Source: Eleginops maclovinus
Lineage: Eukaryota > Chordata > Actinopteri > Perciformes > Eleginopidae
Assembly (NCBI RefSeq): GCF_036324505.1
Contig: NC_086351.1
Location: 5,140,001-5,204,000, forward strand
Length of the DNA: 64,000 nt
Direction of reading: 5' to 3'
The notes under the pieces were generated by a model. It did not search any database, was not told the DNA's origin, and was given only the letters and a program-made list of their open reading frames with translations. Below, piece after piece: positions 25,901-39,365 of this stretch (the first letter of the stretch is position 1; each line of letters begins with the position of its first letter). The position numbers and the translations under genes were made by a program.

Positions 25901-27440
25901 TGGCTGTGGTTCAGTTCTCACAAGGGCAGAGCCTCCATAAGAAAAAGGACAATGTATTGAAAAAGGAAAAGGACACATGAACCCTCTTTACCCCTGTCAC
26001 TACTTCACTCTGCATTGATCCATTTCCAATTTACCCTCATGACCAAAGACGATTTAACCACAATGACAAAGAGTCAATGAGCACTGGAATGGCTTCAATC
26101 CACAGGACACATTACGAAGGGATGTGACCTGTGATGAAAAAAATCAGACGAGGCAGTCGGAGGTGTGGCTAGTTGTCGGCAGGATGTCTGAAAAATGGGT
26201 CACACATGTGGGAGGACTGATCCTTATGTCTGAGTTAGAGAAAACAAAAGGATCCGTACTTTGCTACAGTATTGAACACAAGGGCCGTGACTCCCTCTGT
26301 GCGGATGGGGGCAGGGAGCATTGGTGGCCTTGTTTAATTAGATTTAGTCTTGGTTGCATCCAACCTTAGAGGGGGGGGGATGAATGTGCTGTGCAAACAA
26401 AGTGGACATTCATCAGTGTTGCCAATCACACCGGACGTGATTAAGTTACACACCCTGTGGCCGCAGCACTGGGGCTAGCGTTACTCTGGTCGCAAAAGCA
26501 AACATAAGCACACTGCGTTCACGGGCTCAAAGGTCAAAGGGTTGTTGGACTCTGTTTTTACATGAATACCCAAAGAGGTCCCATTAGCATCTAAGTATTA
26601 CACCCTGGGTGAATTATCATTTAAGTGTCCCGGCCACGTAAATGTTAAAAAGGTGAAACGGTAGACTGAGGAGCGCCGTAATGGTAAAGTGTTATTAGAA
26701 ACATAAAAGCTGTGAAAAATGCTGAGTATCTAAGCAAAACCAATAACTCTACCCCGAAAACATTTACTATCACATGGATAGATTTACATTGAAAAGAAAC
26801 TCTTAGTATTCATGTGTCTGACAAAAGGAGCCTTGTCTGTTATTTTCAAAGATTCTCCAAGGGAACAAACGCTGATTTGAAATGCTCAATGTCTATATCG
26901 AACATCCTCATCAAGACCTGCATTATTCATTCCCTTTCTGTTGTACATTATGTATGTTTTTTTTCAATCACTTATTTTCTTATAGGCAGAGGCTCTTTTG
27001 ATATCATGATGGAAGTATGTAGGGAATTCCAGTCAAGCAGAGTTGCATCAGTGGAGTTTGATTGCTTTCAGCCTGGACTCTTTGGATCCCATCCACTGAA
27101 ATCCTATTTGCATCATTTGAATGAGAGGGCTGGCAGTGTCTGTCACACTGTGTGTAATACTGTGAGCACACCTAGTTGGAAATAATATCTTGACATGAGC
27201 GGAAACATTTAACAGCTTAATACGTACGATTATAATAATCAAATATTAGGTTAAGACTGAAGTGGAAAAGGAATGATTTGACAGGATTGTCATCATGCAG
27301 ACTTTTTTTTTTAAGCAAGCCACAAACCAAATATTCTTCCCCTCTTCTCTTTCTGTTGTATCAAGAGTAAACAGGAAACGTGTGGCATGTTATAAGAGGG
27401 GGAGGGGAGGCACAAGCTCAGATGGAAAGCAAGAATGAGG
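21795..27440. other. Non-coding, no gene recognised
   Basis: Apart from one CA microsatellite (listed), this is AT-rich DNA with no recognisable ORF. An 8-G run is at about 26,371. Confidence 0.45.
22869..22950. repeat. (AC)n microsatellite
   Basis: An AC run of 76 bases followed by a GCACAC interruption. Confidence 0.97.
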
Positions 27441-27981
27441 GAAGAAAGAAAGAAAGAAAGAAAGAGAGAAAGACTGTAAGAAAGACGGACATTAAGAAAG
27501 AGAGAAAGACAGTAAGAAAGAGAGAAAGACAGACATTAAGAAAGAGAGAAAGACAGTAAGAAAGACAGACATTAAGAAAGAGAGAAAGACAGTAAGAAAG
27601 AGAGAAAGACAGTAAGAAAGACGGACATTAAGAAAGAGAGAAAGACAGTAAGAAAGACAGACATTAAGAAAGAGAGAAAGACAGTAAGAAAGAGAGAAAG
27701 ACAATAAGAAAGACAGACATTAAGAAAGAGAGAAAGACAGTAAGAAAGAGAGAAAGACAGTAAGAAAGAGAGAAAGACAGTAAGAAAGACGGACATTAAG
27801 AAAGAGAGAAAGACAGTAAGAAAGACGGACATTAAGAAAGAGAGAAAGACAGTAAGAAAGACAGACATTAAGAGAGACAGACATTAAGAAAGAGAGAAAG
27901 ACAGTAAGAAAGAGAGAAAGACAGTAAGAAAGAGAGAAAGACAGTAAGAAAGACGGACATTAAGAAAGAGAGAAAGACATT

Positions 27982-28021
<40 letters not shown>

Positions 28022-28054
28022 CAGACAGAAAGAAAGAAAGAAAGAAAGAAAGAC

Positions 28055-28141
<87 letters not shown>

Positions 28142-28147
28142 GAGAAA
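27441..28147. repeat. Composite purine minisatellite and (GAAA)n array
   Basis: A purine-on-one-strand array of about 700 bp. The first part (27,475-27,990) alternates two related units: a 20-mer AAGAAAGAGAGAAAGACAGT (A) and a 16-mer AAGAAAGACRGACATT (B). They are arranged as AB, AAB and AAAB blocks. The second part (27,990-28,145) collapses into simple (GAAA)n with a few GACA variants. Long - strand ORFs rich in Ser, Leu and Phe are by-products of the repeat. Confidence 0.95.
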
Positions 28148-28149
28148 TA

Positions 28150-31100
28150 ATTGAAAGATGTTGTTGCTGTGGGTAGTTTATATTATTTTGTTCCATTTGA
28201 TAGTTCACAGTACAAAAACACAATAAAGATTGAAGTGGTAAAGGTGACAGACAAGAAAACGCTTTGGCCGCAAAGCATTTGACATTCCTGTGTTTTAAAA
28301 ATAGTCCTCTGAAGAGGAAGAGAGACACATGATGTGTAACATTTTGTCGCTGATCCGCCTAACACACGACACTGAAAAAGCAACACACTTTGAGCAGTGT
28401 AGCCGACACATCAGCAACCCTCTGAAAATCAATAGTGAAGATAATTGAAAAGCTGAGTTAGCTCTGTTTGCTTCTTCTATCAGTCTTGGTTGTGTCACAG
28501 AGCTGCTCGGTATCTGTGTGCAACTTGTTGGCTCGTACCTAATTGAGCATGCATTATCCCAAAAAAAACCTAAAGAATCCAGGCTGCCAACCTCCCATCT
28601 CTTGGCAAAGACAAACCATGTAAATTTCATGACCACAGCATGTTACCGCTGCCAGTTCTTTGCTTTGAGTCGGATTCACTGGGACACCCACAAAAGCCTG
28701 GCATTCATCTTTTATAATGCTGTTTTTGTCTTTATTCGACGGTCTCAATGAAAGATTTAGGGAGATGCGTAATCCTATGGGTCTAGTCAGGTAGACTGAT
28801 ACTGCTTTTGCTGCTGTTGTGGAGATGAGACCCGCAGTGGAGGGATGGAGGGAGGCAGGGTGCAGACTGACAAGCAGACAGACAACCATGGCTGCTAATA
28901 TAGCAGAGAGGGAGGTGCTGATGGCCTGTTGCCAAGGTGACATGGGCCAGCCGGGTTCTGTCTCATTTGCAGATGCAAACGAGACCTTGCAGCTCCTACC
29001 AACGCTCACTAAGCCTTCTCTGGAGACACAAACTGAGCCCCTCCTCCCCGGAGAACAGCTCCTGCATACACCTGAGCTGAGAGGAGAGGGGATACGCAAC
29101 TATTTATTTGCTTTTCATGTTTGCCTGTGATGATTCTCCTTTGTGGCCTGTCTGTGTTGGCTCCTTTGGGAGAGAAGGATTGCTCATAGTTTGTAAGTGC
29201 CCAACAACCCCCACATTGACATGTCCCCTCCTTGCCTCCCATTCCATTGATTCCCTGTGTTGAATTGGCCTTTTCAGAGAGGGGGGCTGATAGCAGCGTG
29301 CGCTGTTGAATAACAGCCCTCAGCCGACGCAGCACTCCACCCCAGCGACAACAAAAAGGCAGACTCCTTTGTTTGGCTGGAGGTAAACAGCTGGGAACAG
29401 ATGATGCTGGCCGGGTTGATTTACGTGGCCACAGCTACCGTGGTGACAAGGTTTTGTTATGATAAGGACAAACAGATGAGGGGAGAGGGAGGGAGGGAGA
29501 GGAGAGGAGAAAGGCAGGGAGAGGGAGCAGTCAAGTCAGATGAAAAAAAAGAAGAAACAAAAACACAAATTTGGAAAACAATTTGTGTGTTTGTTTGTGT
29601 TGGTCTGAAATCCCCTGAACAGAAACACACCTGAGGAAAAACAAAGGATCTAATAAATGTATTGGTGTGATGTCACACAGGTTTGAGAATCAACATCCAA
29701 ACTGCAGCAAATTACAAGAAAAACACACTGACAAAGCAAAGAGAAAACAAACCCTAATCCCGATTTATTTAGCTTCTTTGAACAAACATATTTCCCCTAC
29801 ATTTTAATAACTAACCACTGGGAGAAAAAACAGAATTATTGCTCGCTGTGTTGTGATAATTTGGAGGTAAAGAAAACCAAACAATAGTAATGAAACTGCC
29901 ATTAACAAGTGTTTGACGCGCACTTATGAGAAACGCCACATATGCCGCTCAGACCAAATCCTGAATGGTTAAATGGTCATGAATAATTAGGGCATTCTCT
30001 CACTGAGCAGATGTCTCTTTCTGCCAAACACTGCTTCACTCAAGAATGAACGGCTGGCCAAGATAAGCCTGGTGCAGGAACAGAGTGGGGGTCTCATTGG
30101 ATAGAAGAGGAGAAGGGAGGAAGATTGGATGCTGTGGCCTGTAATACAATATACCATGTGTGCACAATCACACACACACACAGGCATATATAATGCAAAG
30201 TCTCACAGTATGAACACAAACATTGATCAATGCCCGAAGCTTCCTGACCCTCCCCCAAAAACAAATTATCACACTTCACTAACAATATTTACGAGCTTTC
30301 CCACTTGAAAATCCTGAAGTCTGGAGAGACTATCGTAGCAAGGCCCCACTCGGATACATGGTCACTGTGTCAGTGAACCCATAAATTACTCAGCATGCCC
30401 CTCAAATATTGATAAGGCAATCACCCTCCTGAGGGACGCATTTTCTTACTTTGTTGTTGAGCTGCTGACATGTTTTTATAAAGGATTGCACCTTTTTCTG
30501 TAATACTATCGCAAAGACTCCCCAGATTGCTTATTGGCTTCACTTGTTTCCTCCCATGTTGAGTTTTTGCATCATACAGTTAAAGATGCAGGGTCTCTGA
30601 GGTGGGTTTTCTATCCAATATTGCACATAAAGGAGGGGAACTAAGATGAAAATAAGTCAGGGTTGTATTGAGAGAGGCTGGGAATGGTAATCGTACACAT
30701 TTTCAAATACATAAAAAGTCACTGTTCGGGAGCTTGTGATCGTGTCACATGATCTTCCCCGTATGATAGAGCTGTTGAATGAACATATAGCTTCAAACGA
30801 CCATTCACTACTTACTACTCGCTTGTGTTTTCTTACTAAAATTGAGATGAAATATTACAGTGTAAACTTAAACATAAGTTAATGTCTGCTCATTCGTTCT
30901 CAAGCCTTTCCCCGAACCAGGCAACCAAAGGGTGTTTCCTCGTTGTCATATATTACTGCAGTGCTAACAAATTATCCTCTTGTTGTATATTTTTATTGCT
31001 ATTTTGGATGCAGTAGGTCATAACTTTATAGCTTCATTGAGACTTCCCACTGCCTCCCTTCTCAAAAACTAAAGGGAGCACTTTCCTATTGTGGTAGTTA

Positions 31101-31184
31101 CATGTACTGTTTTTTTGTCAAGAGTTGATAAAACCATTGATACCACTCTCAGGTCTTGGCGCTAATAAAGCTATTAAATCCAGC
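28150..31184. other. Non-coding, no gene recognised
   Basis: A purine-rich patch lies at 29,475-29,560. The block 29,280-29,460 has little simple sequence and could be a conserved non-coding element, but that needs an alignment. No ORF shows a known domain, including the 181-codon - strand ORF at 28,554-29,099. Confidence 0.45.
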
Positions 31185-31370
31185 TGATCCTTAGCTTAGT
31201 TTAGCTTAGTTTAGGCTAGGTCATGTAAGGTAGATTTGGTTAGCTTAGCTTAGTTTAGCTTGATGACTAGAAGCGAAGGGAAACTAACCTGGCTCTGTTC
31301 AAAAGTAAAACACAAAATGGCCAGCGTGTCTATAGCTCACTAGTTAACATTGGGTCATACCAACATGAAG
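31185..31370 (+). repeat. Interspersed repeat, 'TTAGCTTAGC' family, copy 3
   Basis: On the + strand: TTAGCTTAGCTTAGTTTAGC, then GACTAGAAGCGAAGGGAAAC and CTAACCTGGCTCTGTTCAAA, followed by CTATAGCTCACTAGTTAAC. It adds a second TTAGCTTAG-type block (31,190-31,220) upstream of the core. Confidence 0.6.
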
Positions 31371-31374
31371 GTCA

Positions 31375-33299
31375 GAGTCTAATTGCCTCAGGACTCATAT
31401 ATTCCCCCCAGCTTTAAGCATATTGTGCTGTTTATACCACATACATTTAATTAACAACCGCCAAGGCCTTTCTTTTAATTAGTTTCTACTAGTTTTACTG
31501 ACAGCAGCTCTTAAATCTGTGCTCAATGACCAGCCGTCATGGACCAGTGGTTTTATCATGTATAAATGCATTAAGTGTGGTAAAGGTCGTGTTATGCCAG
31601 GCAGAATAAAGTGTATTCAGAGGTCCGGCATGTTGATTTGACTTGACTGTTATAGGTCTGTGGACAGTTGAAGCTGTCAACACCCACAAACGTGACTGTG
31701 ACTGCCAGCAAGGGTGGTTCACGTGTAGGTGTCTTGCCACCATTCTCTCATTGACACACAGTTATGTATTCAGCCTCACACCTGCAAAGGTCAGCTAAAG
31801 GAAAACAAGCGAGGCATCGATATATAGATTTGCCTCTTTGGAGTCAAATCAAGGCAAGGGATTCAAAATCTGGGATATGAAGCAGGGGAAACAATAATTG
31901 GTTGTTATTAGGCAGATTGAATAACAGAGATGTACATTCCCCTTGATCAATGGCTGGCAAACAAATTAACACTTGAAGCTTATTGATTTCCACAGATTCC
32001 CAAACATGCTGTAGGGATTCTGAAAAGCCTTGATGGCTTTTGGTATCACAGTATTACTGATGTGAACAAAGTATTGAGGCAGAAGGAGAAACTGACAAAC
32101 ACTCCTGTGCTTTATTTTCCTCCTGTATTGAGCTCATTTGAAACAAGGACGCTGCTCTAAACTGTAGCTCTTCTCTTGCCTCATTGCTATGAAAACCTCT
32201 TATAGAAACTGAATCATGTGCCAGTCTTGGAGATGAAATTGTCTGATGGAGAGAGAGCTTAATGTGGAAAGCACTCTTGTTTTTCACAGTAGAGTTGTCG
32301 TGAGTAGATAAAGGGAAAGTGCCTTGCAGTTACATGCCTCATTTTATTTCCTGTCAACTGCTGCTTTCCTGCTTTCCTCAATTGAGTACAGAAAGTGCGT
32401 TTATCAGTCACATGAAGCTTGATGTCTGAACAAGAGAACAACTTACAGTCGAGATGACTTATTCTGAGCTGCCTTTGTCATCCTGTGAATGTGTTCATGA
32501 CTCATCTGCATCCTAAGTCAAACAGTCGCATAGCTCTGTAACTGATGGCAGGGGAGTTGCATTTGTCTGCCTGTAGGAAGAAGGATATAAGTCTGTCAAA
32601 GCCCATCAAACAGGAAATGGTATTTATAATAGTGTCAAGAAAAGTGTTTGCAGATCACTACATCACCAAGAAATCACTTTAAGTGGCAGCTTTACCTTTT
32701 CATTGGTGATAACACTATTGTCTTCCTGGCAATGGTTGAAAAAAGCTTTGCTCGGCTGGTTGAATTGCTGTCATGGTCAATAAAGACGTCTTTGTCCACC
32801 ATAGATAGCTAAAGCTAGTGTTGCTTTTTCACTGCTGAATGGTATTAGTAGTGATTTCGAAATGGTTATGAAACGTTACACGAGAACGGCAGCATTGTAG
32901 CCGAGGTTTCTTTCACAGGTCTAAACTGCAAAACATTTCAAAAGTGTTTTTGAAATTCCTCTAACACATCAGCAGTGGTGTTTGGTTTGTGTAGGTGTTT
33001 CAGTTCCTCATGGCAGAATGGCCCATCACAACAGGGCAATCACAGTTTGGTTTTTTTTACAAGGAAAGTGGAGTTAAATAAGCTGAATTGGAAATAGCTT
33101 TAAAGTGTATTCTTCCCCTAGGCAGAAATGGCAAACTGACCTTGTGTCACTGTTTCTGAATAAACTTCACACCTTTGTGAAATAAAACTGGAGGTGTGAA
33201 GTCATTTCATCTTCTGCTTAACATTTATCCAGCTGGATAGAGAAGTACAACTCTATAGTGTAGTGTCTTTGTTAGCGAGTGACTGACTGATGTTCATTT
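31375..33299. other. Non-coding, no gene recognised
   Basis: No recognisable ORF, repeat end or RNA gene was seen in this stretch. Confidence 0.4.
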
Positions 33300-33575
33300 T
33301 GCTGCCAATGGATCAAGCTCTTCCTACATCCAGGACATGGTTAAATTGCTGCACCGCTGCAGTTTGCCCTGCATGGGCCATTTAACTTGCTACTCCCTCA
33401 CAGTGAATGATTCCCAGGCACCACGTTCTACAAAAACACGTATGCTATCATGGCTCCGAAATGGTAAAACGAGCTCCCTATAGACATCAAGACAGAAGAG
33501 AGTCTACACATCTTTCTTGGCAGACTGAAACCCCAACTGTTTCCATTGCACCTTGGCTAATAAAAAGCAGAAATG
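33300..33575 (+). mobile_element. LINE ORF2 3' end relic
   Basis: A decayed frame near 33,460-33,545 reads NELPIDIKTEESLHIFLGRL followed by KPQLF. This is the C-terminal signature of an L2/CR1-type LINE polyprotein (WNELPxxIRxAESLxxFKxxLKTHLF). It ends in CACCTTGGCTAATAAAAAG, a LINE-like tail. Stops and frame changes upstream show that it is inactive. Confidence 0.6.
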
Positions 33576-34210
33576 TCTAAATATAACAAATCGCGGTGGC
33601 AGACAAAAAGGCAATGCAAAATAGTAAGTTTGATGCGTACTCCCATCTTTATATGAGCAGGCATACATTATCTGTTGAGCACAAGCTATGAGTCACTTGC
33701 ACAATGAAGGAGCAAACACATACTAATTAACTTTCTGAAAGCTAACAAATAACATCTGATGGAGGACCTGCCAAGCCAAATGAATACCTGCCAAGAGTTT
33801 TTCCTTAAGGCTTTCGTTGGATCTCTCAGGTAGGACTATAACATAATGGTTGGCACAATTACAACATTTCTTAACGCCCGACTGCCTGAAACTTTATTTT
33901 CCTTTTTGACAATAAACTATGGCACTTGTTGATGTAATATGATACCTTCATTGTCTGCTTCTGAAAAAACAACAGGTGACTGCTATGTAAGGGTTGTGAT
34001 GCTTGATGTGTTTTCTCGATGATTTAGAAATAAATGATTTTCTTAATGCTGTATTATTTCCCTTTTTACAGTCAAATGAACATGCTTTTTTTTAACGCAT
34101 TTTTTCCTTGTTTTCACTTTGTTTGCACCTTGACTTTACTTTGCCTTGTAGTTGAACTAGGCAACTTAGAATTAAAAGACTTAAATACAGTGAAGCCTAT
34201 GCGTCCGGGG

Positions 34211-34702
34211 CAGAGGTGGAGGAAGATTATTTACTTAACTAAAAGTAGCAATACTACAGTGTAAAAATACTCAGGTACAAGGAAAAGTCCTCCCATAAAT
34301 ATTTTACTAAAGCAAAATTAAAAAGTACTAGCATTTAAAAATGTATTGTATTAAAATCATTCTTTCTTTTATCACACTATCACTGGGAAAGGGGGGCTTT
34401 ACTGGGTAAATAAAACTATAATAATCTACCAATTTCTTTATTTTATTTTATAATATAGTGTGTCAGATATTTTTTTGTATTATAAATAATTGTAATGACC
34501 TAAACCTGCAAAGAAACAAGTAACCAAATATGTTTAAGAAATGTAGTAGTGGAGTTAAAAGTACAACATTTGCAAACAAAACGCAGTGAAGTAAAAGTAT
34601 AAATTAGTTTAATCGGAAAAGACTGAAGTAATGTACAAGTACCTCAATGTCTGACTCAAGTACAGTACTTGAGCAAATTTACTTAGTTACATTACACCAC
34701 TG
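34211..34702. mobile_element. hAT-like non-autonomous element (MITE)
   Basis: The ends are CAGAGGTGGAGGAAG at the left and CACCACTG at the right, whose reverse complement is CAGTGGTG; this is the hAT-type CAGNGGTG end. Flanking octamers GTCCGGGG (34,203-34,210) and CTCCAGGG (34,703-34,710) match at 6 of 8 positions, as expected of an old 8-bp target duplication. The inside, with ACTAAAAGTAGCAATACTAC and repeated AAGTACT words, matches a very common teleost repeat. It has no transposase ORF. Confidence 0.65.
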
Positions 34703-34714
34703 CTCCAGGGCGCA

Positions 34715-37700
34715 TATATAGAAAGTTTAAAGATGAGTCAAGCTACCAAACATTATTTTGGTCATAAACCAGACATATTCCCTGTGCAAATAAGCTTGTT
34801 AAACCTGCTGCAGTGACACTGCCATGATCAGCGATTCCTGACAATGAACATCACACTTTGTGTTTGAAATATCTTTCCATATGTTTCAGGTTTTCCAATA
34901 AAAAAAATCCTCAGCATGGATCGTGGCTCATCCTTTACTCCGATAGCCAACGCGCTGCAGTAAGACTGGAAGTGTCTGTTTTGTAACAGTGTGATGTCTC
35001 TATGTGAACACACACTAAAGGACAGCACTCATAACTTTATTTTTCTCAGAGATCAGAGCTCTGGAGAATGTTTTTAACAGAGTTCATTTGTACTCGTTCC
35101 AGTCCCATGCTGTTTTCTCCCCTGACTAAATACCGTGCAGCAGGGTGGAGGTCAAGACTGAGGCAGCAGATAAGAGGGACAGAGGAGAGAAGGGAGAAAG
35201 GAGGAGTGAGAGGAGGGCGTACTCCCTGACCGCAGAGCACAATGTCTTATCTTGTCCTCTGTCCTCCCTGTCGTTATCTCCTGCACACGGACGTAGAGAC
35301 CGTACATGGCTGTTTGTTACTTTTATAAAGGGAAATAAAAACGTGTTACCCAAATGAAAGAGTTGTCTGAGTTATCAGCCAGAGTCTGTTGGAAAATAAT
35401 TCATACAAAAGGTTAAAACTATAAAGGCCAATAAATATTTGAGTATGTAGGAGCTCAACCCTCATTGCAAATGTTGTGATTTGGTTGGGCAACAACCATT
35501 TTATAGGTTGTTTTATTTGAAAAGTCATATCCCAAATGGCCAGTAGCCAAAACAGACATTAATGTTATGCAAAATCAACATTTTTAAGAACGTTGCACAT
35601 TGAAATTAATTTGCAAGTGCTTGGGGACGTATACTGACCAATAAATGTGCTTTCAAATTCACAAAATAATGATTAGTTTTAAGGCAAATTGACCATTCTG
35701 AAGACCCTTTTGGAGTTTGCAACACCACACAATGATATAGGGACATGCTCCTTTCCTCTGTGAACACATTTGTAGCTTAGGCCAGAGCTTCCTCTATTTT
35801 GAGCTCCGTCCTCTCCAAGAGATGTCAGTGACACAAATTCAAGTCGACCAAAGTTGTGCAGAAGCTCAACGTCAGTTTAGTTTGTCCCTAACCCTCTGAC
35901 ATTAACCCTCCAATCTTTTTCCTGTTATGCTTTTCTCTTCTGCTTCTGACTACAGGTGTCTGTTGTATGTCTAAATACAAGTTCATTGCTAACTTAGCTA
36001 CATTAGAAGCTTCACAGTTCAGGTATTTATTAAATTAAGAATTTGCATATGTTATTTGACAGTTTCTTGCAGTGGAAGGATATTACTATGGATATGTGTC
36101 AGCGTCCTTTTGGTTTTTATTCCGTATCCTCTGATCTTGATTCGTGGTTTCAAACAGCAATATCCAGGGATGAGCCTAGAGTGGATCTTGGATAAGCCTC
36201 TAGCCCTTGGCTTAGGTCCCCACCCCCATCCCTCTAGTGCTTGCTCTCCTTCTCTTTCTGTCTCTCTCCCTCTCTCACACAGGCGTACACACACATACAG
36301 GGACTCCAAATGCATAACACACTCTGCCAATTTAATAAAGAGAGACTTTGTCATGCGTATCTCTCCCACAGCTTCCTGGCCAGAGTGACAGTGTGGGTGA
36401 GTGGAAAAACAGGAAGAGGACAGGCAGACTATAGACAGCTCTAGTGGGCAGTGGATTGGCGTGTGTGTGTGTCTGTTTGCGTGTCTGAGCTGAAGCCTTG
36501 TATGTACAGCATATGTGTTAACCCGCTAAGGCATGTGCTCACCAGGACATTGCTCAACATTCGACGTGATGGTGGTGCAACACAGACAGGGCTCCCCGGT
36601 CAGGAAGCACAACTAGCTGTTTCCTGGAGGGGAGTCTAACTGTCAGCGCCCGGCCTAGGAGCGGGATATGACTCCACCATTAGCAGACCTCATGATGGGA
36701 AGACCGATGGATGAAGGCCACAGGGGGAACTTAACCAAGACACAGAGCTTTTGGGGGAACTCAATAATGCATGATTTGTGTTTTCTTGGTAGTACAGCAT
36801 GATTGCCCTACTGAATGTCCCTCTAGAGGATGAATATATCAGAAAATGTACAGACCTCTCAACCATTATACAAACACACTACACACTATTGTGTCTTTTA
36901 AAGCTTGGCAGTACTTGTATCACCACCCCAGGGATCACAGGGAGCCTTTTTCTACGGTTTCTGTTTGTGTATTAGCAGTCCACCACTGATACTCTGCAAT
37001 ATTTTCCTCATTCACCCACACTTTCCCTCCTAATTATTTTTGCTGCTGTCAACGATGTTGTAACCAACTGCTTGAATACTAACTGTGTGTCCAAACAGAT
37101 TTCTGCTGTGAGTGAGTCATTTTGTAAATATAGGGAATGACAGCACTGACTTTCAATTTGGGCTCAGCTGTTTAGCAGTCTAGTTGAAACACACTAACAC
37201 ACAAACCCGATGACAGATGCAAACACACACACACACACACACACCCACACCCACACACACACACACACACCCACACACACACACACACACACACAGATGT
37301 CAGTGGTTTGGGTGTTCAGAGAAGACATTCAAATGCTGCAGTGCATACATGTAGGACATGAAATTGCAGTGTGCAAACATTGCATGACACAAAACTGTGG
37401 TGTTTATATAGGTCATATCATAGGTGGCACAGCTTTCGAACCACCTCAAGTGTTATTGCAACAATGTATCAGTAGATGAGACCTGCTTTAGTTCGACAGC
37501 CAGAAAGGCTCCCCAGATGGTAAACAGAAAAATAAGATTATGGCCCGACCAATCCAGATTGTTATTGTCCACAAAAAGCTGTTGGTTCTTGGTGTTTTTG
37601 CAGGGCTGAGCTACAGTCAGAACAAACTTACGTCTCAATGTCATAGTTATACCTTTAGATCTATTTCTGAGAAAGCCTATCAGCCAGCCCAATACAGAAA

Positions 37701-38410
37701 CCTATATGTTTACTGAATAGACGCATGTTAGAGAGAACCACAGGCATGTGTGTGAGCACAATCTTCGCCTGTGTGCACGTGCATGGGTGTTCTGTTTGTT
37801 TGTGAAGGGGAAAAGTGTCACTGGGTGCCTTAGCCCCGCCACGAATGCGACTCCTCCTAACATCTGTGAGTCAATTAGCTGACTGAAGAGAAAACATCCC
37901 TGCCCCCTCTCTCCCACACCCTCCCTTCCCTCGATGCATCCCTTCCTCCACAAAACAACCCCAACCAACAAGCCAGCCAGCCAGCCAGCCAGTTAGGTAG
38001 TGTAGCTAGCAGCTCCTGTCTGCCCTGCCTGGTGTGAGGCACTGGGGGAGGGGCGCTAGTCACGGCCAGGGGGTGGGAGGGTAGTGGGGGGTGATGAGGT
38101 TGGATGTCAAGAATGTGGCTCATGGTCTGCTCTTTTGTGTGTTTTGTGCAAGATGAATAGGCCCATGGCAGGCTGGGGTGCTAGCCATCCGCAGTGCTCC
38201 GTTGACTTGTGTGTTAGAAAAGCCTGAAGGCCCTGTCCTGCCCCTCTTGAAACGAGACAGACAGATAATGAAGGCTGCTGGGTGAACAACTTAAACGCCC
38301 ACTACGTATAGACATAAATATTTCAATGTGTGATTTCCTCCATGGGTCACTCTTGTCTCCATATTACGTATATAGCTTAATTATCTCTCCTTTCTTCTGC
38401 CTACCTCTAT
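34715..38410. other. Non-coding, no gene recognised
   Basis: It contains a purine-rich patch (35,155-35,220) and a CA microsatellite (listed). No ORF has a recognised domain. Confidence 0.4.
37223..37295. repeat. (CA)n microsatellite, interrupted
   Basis: A 73-base CA array broken by CCCACAC units at about 37,243 and 37,270. Confidence 0.95.
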
Positions 38411-38417
38411 CTCTCAG

Positions 38418-38444
38418 TCGATGCCTCCCAGAGCACCATATCAG
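38418..38444 (+). other. Candidate 27-nt microexon
   Basis: A perfect small-exon layout: a pyrimidine tract (38,381-38,415) ending TATCTCTCAG, 27 nt, then CAG followed by GTTAGT, a good donor. A TGC lies 18 nt upstream of the exon within the tract, as seen at SRRM4-dependent neural microexons. The length is a multiple of three. Its frames read SMPPRAPYQ or xDASQSTISx; I recognise neither and cannot assign a host gene. No other + strand exon was found nearby, so it may be chance. Confidence 0.25.
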
Positions 38445-38449
38445 GTTAG

Positions 38450-39365
38450 TTATTGTTTGCTAAACTGGTGTGGGGGCTGTTCTTTTCGTGTCTTGTGCAT
38501 CCTATATTCCCTTCCCCACTCGTCCCCAATGCCCTCCACATCCTCAGGCTACTGCCATGGAAATATGCTTCAGTCACATTGCTAATTATTTAAGAGTCAT
38601 CACCTCATTAACAGTGCTGGGAGATAATGAATGATTAATAGGTCATTCTTCACCGTGTAGTCCCACTCTCTCTGAGTCCCTGCTTCAATATTGCTACTTG
38701 TTTGACTGGTTTTGCAGGCTCTTGCTGTCCATCTAGTCTATTTTTCCCCTGTACTCCTGCACTAAGTATGTACGTTCCTTGAGGTAGCTGGAAACGTCAT
38801 CAGTGGATGTAAGGCAGGAAGTGCAGTGAAGGAGACATGATTAGTGTTTGTGTCGACAATGATCCCTCAGGCTAGTAAACGCTAGAGTATGGTGTTGCTT
38901 CGAAATGCAGGCGGTGGGCTTGTGGTGCTGACTGTAAATTACTGACATTACTTGGTAATGAGCCAAACTTGGAAACATGAAACCAGGGAGTCAACTCCAG
39001 TTCTATTTGTATAGCTTGCATGAAGTCAGCGTTGGGGTGTGTGAGCACCTGCAGGCAGTAATACTGCTTATCATGTCTCCACTATCGTGATAACTATGCT
39101 GGGAATTCTCAGCTGGAGTAGGGAAGTTGTTTCAGTGGTTATCTGTAGCCTCAGACATCCCTGCATGCTCTCGGCTTTCTCAGCTAACATGAACATTTTG
39201 TTTTACACTGAATGAAACTGCTACAATGTCATCTACTGCGCAAAACAAACACAATATGTACTCTCGCTGGATTGTCTCACAAGCAGCTTGACAACGTCTG
39301 TACTTTGTAACTTGTCGTAAACATTGTTGCGTAAAAATCATATGACTCAACTGCTTTGAGTGGAA
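38450..39365. other. Non-coding, no gene recognised
   Basis: The block 38,570-38,645 is rich in homeodomain-type words (TAATTA, GATTAATAG, ATTTAAG) and looks like possible conserved non-coding DNA. Confidence 0.35.

Noticed and set aside
27492..28328. Ser/Leu/Phe-rich - strand ORFs that look like membrane proteins
   Set aside because: They arise from the GAAA-type minisatellite; all frames are open because the unit has no stop.
28554..29099. 181-codon - strand ORF
   Set aside because: The composition is that of random sequence and no family is recognised; AT and stop patterns match the flanks.
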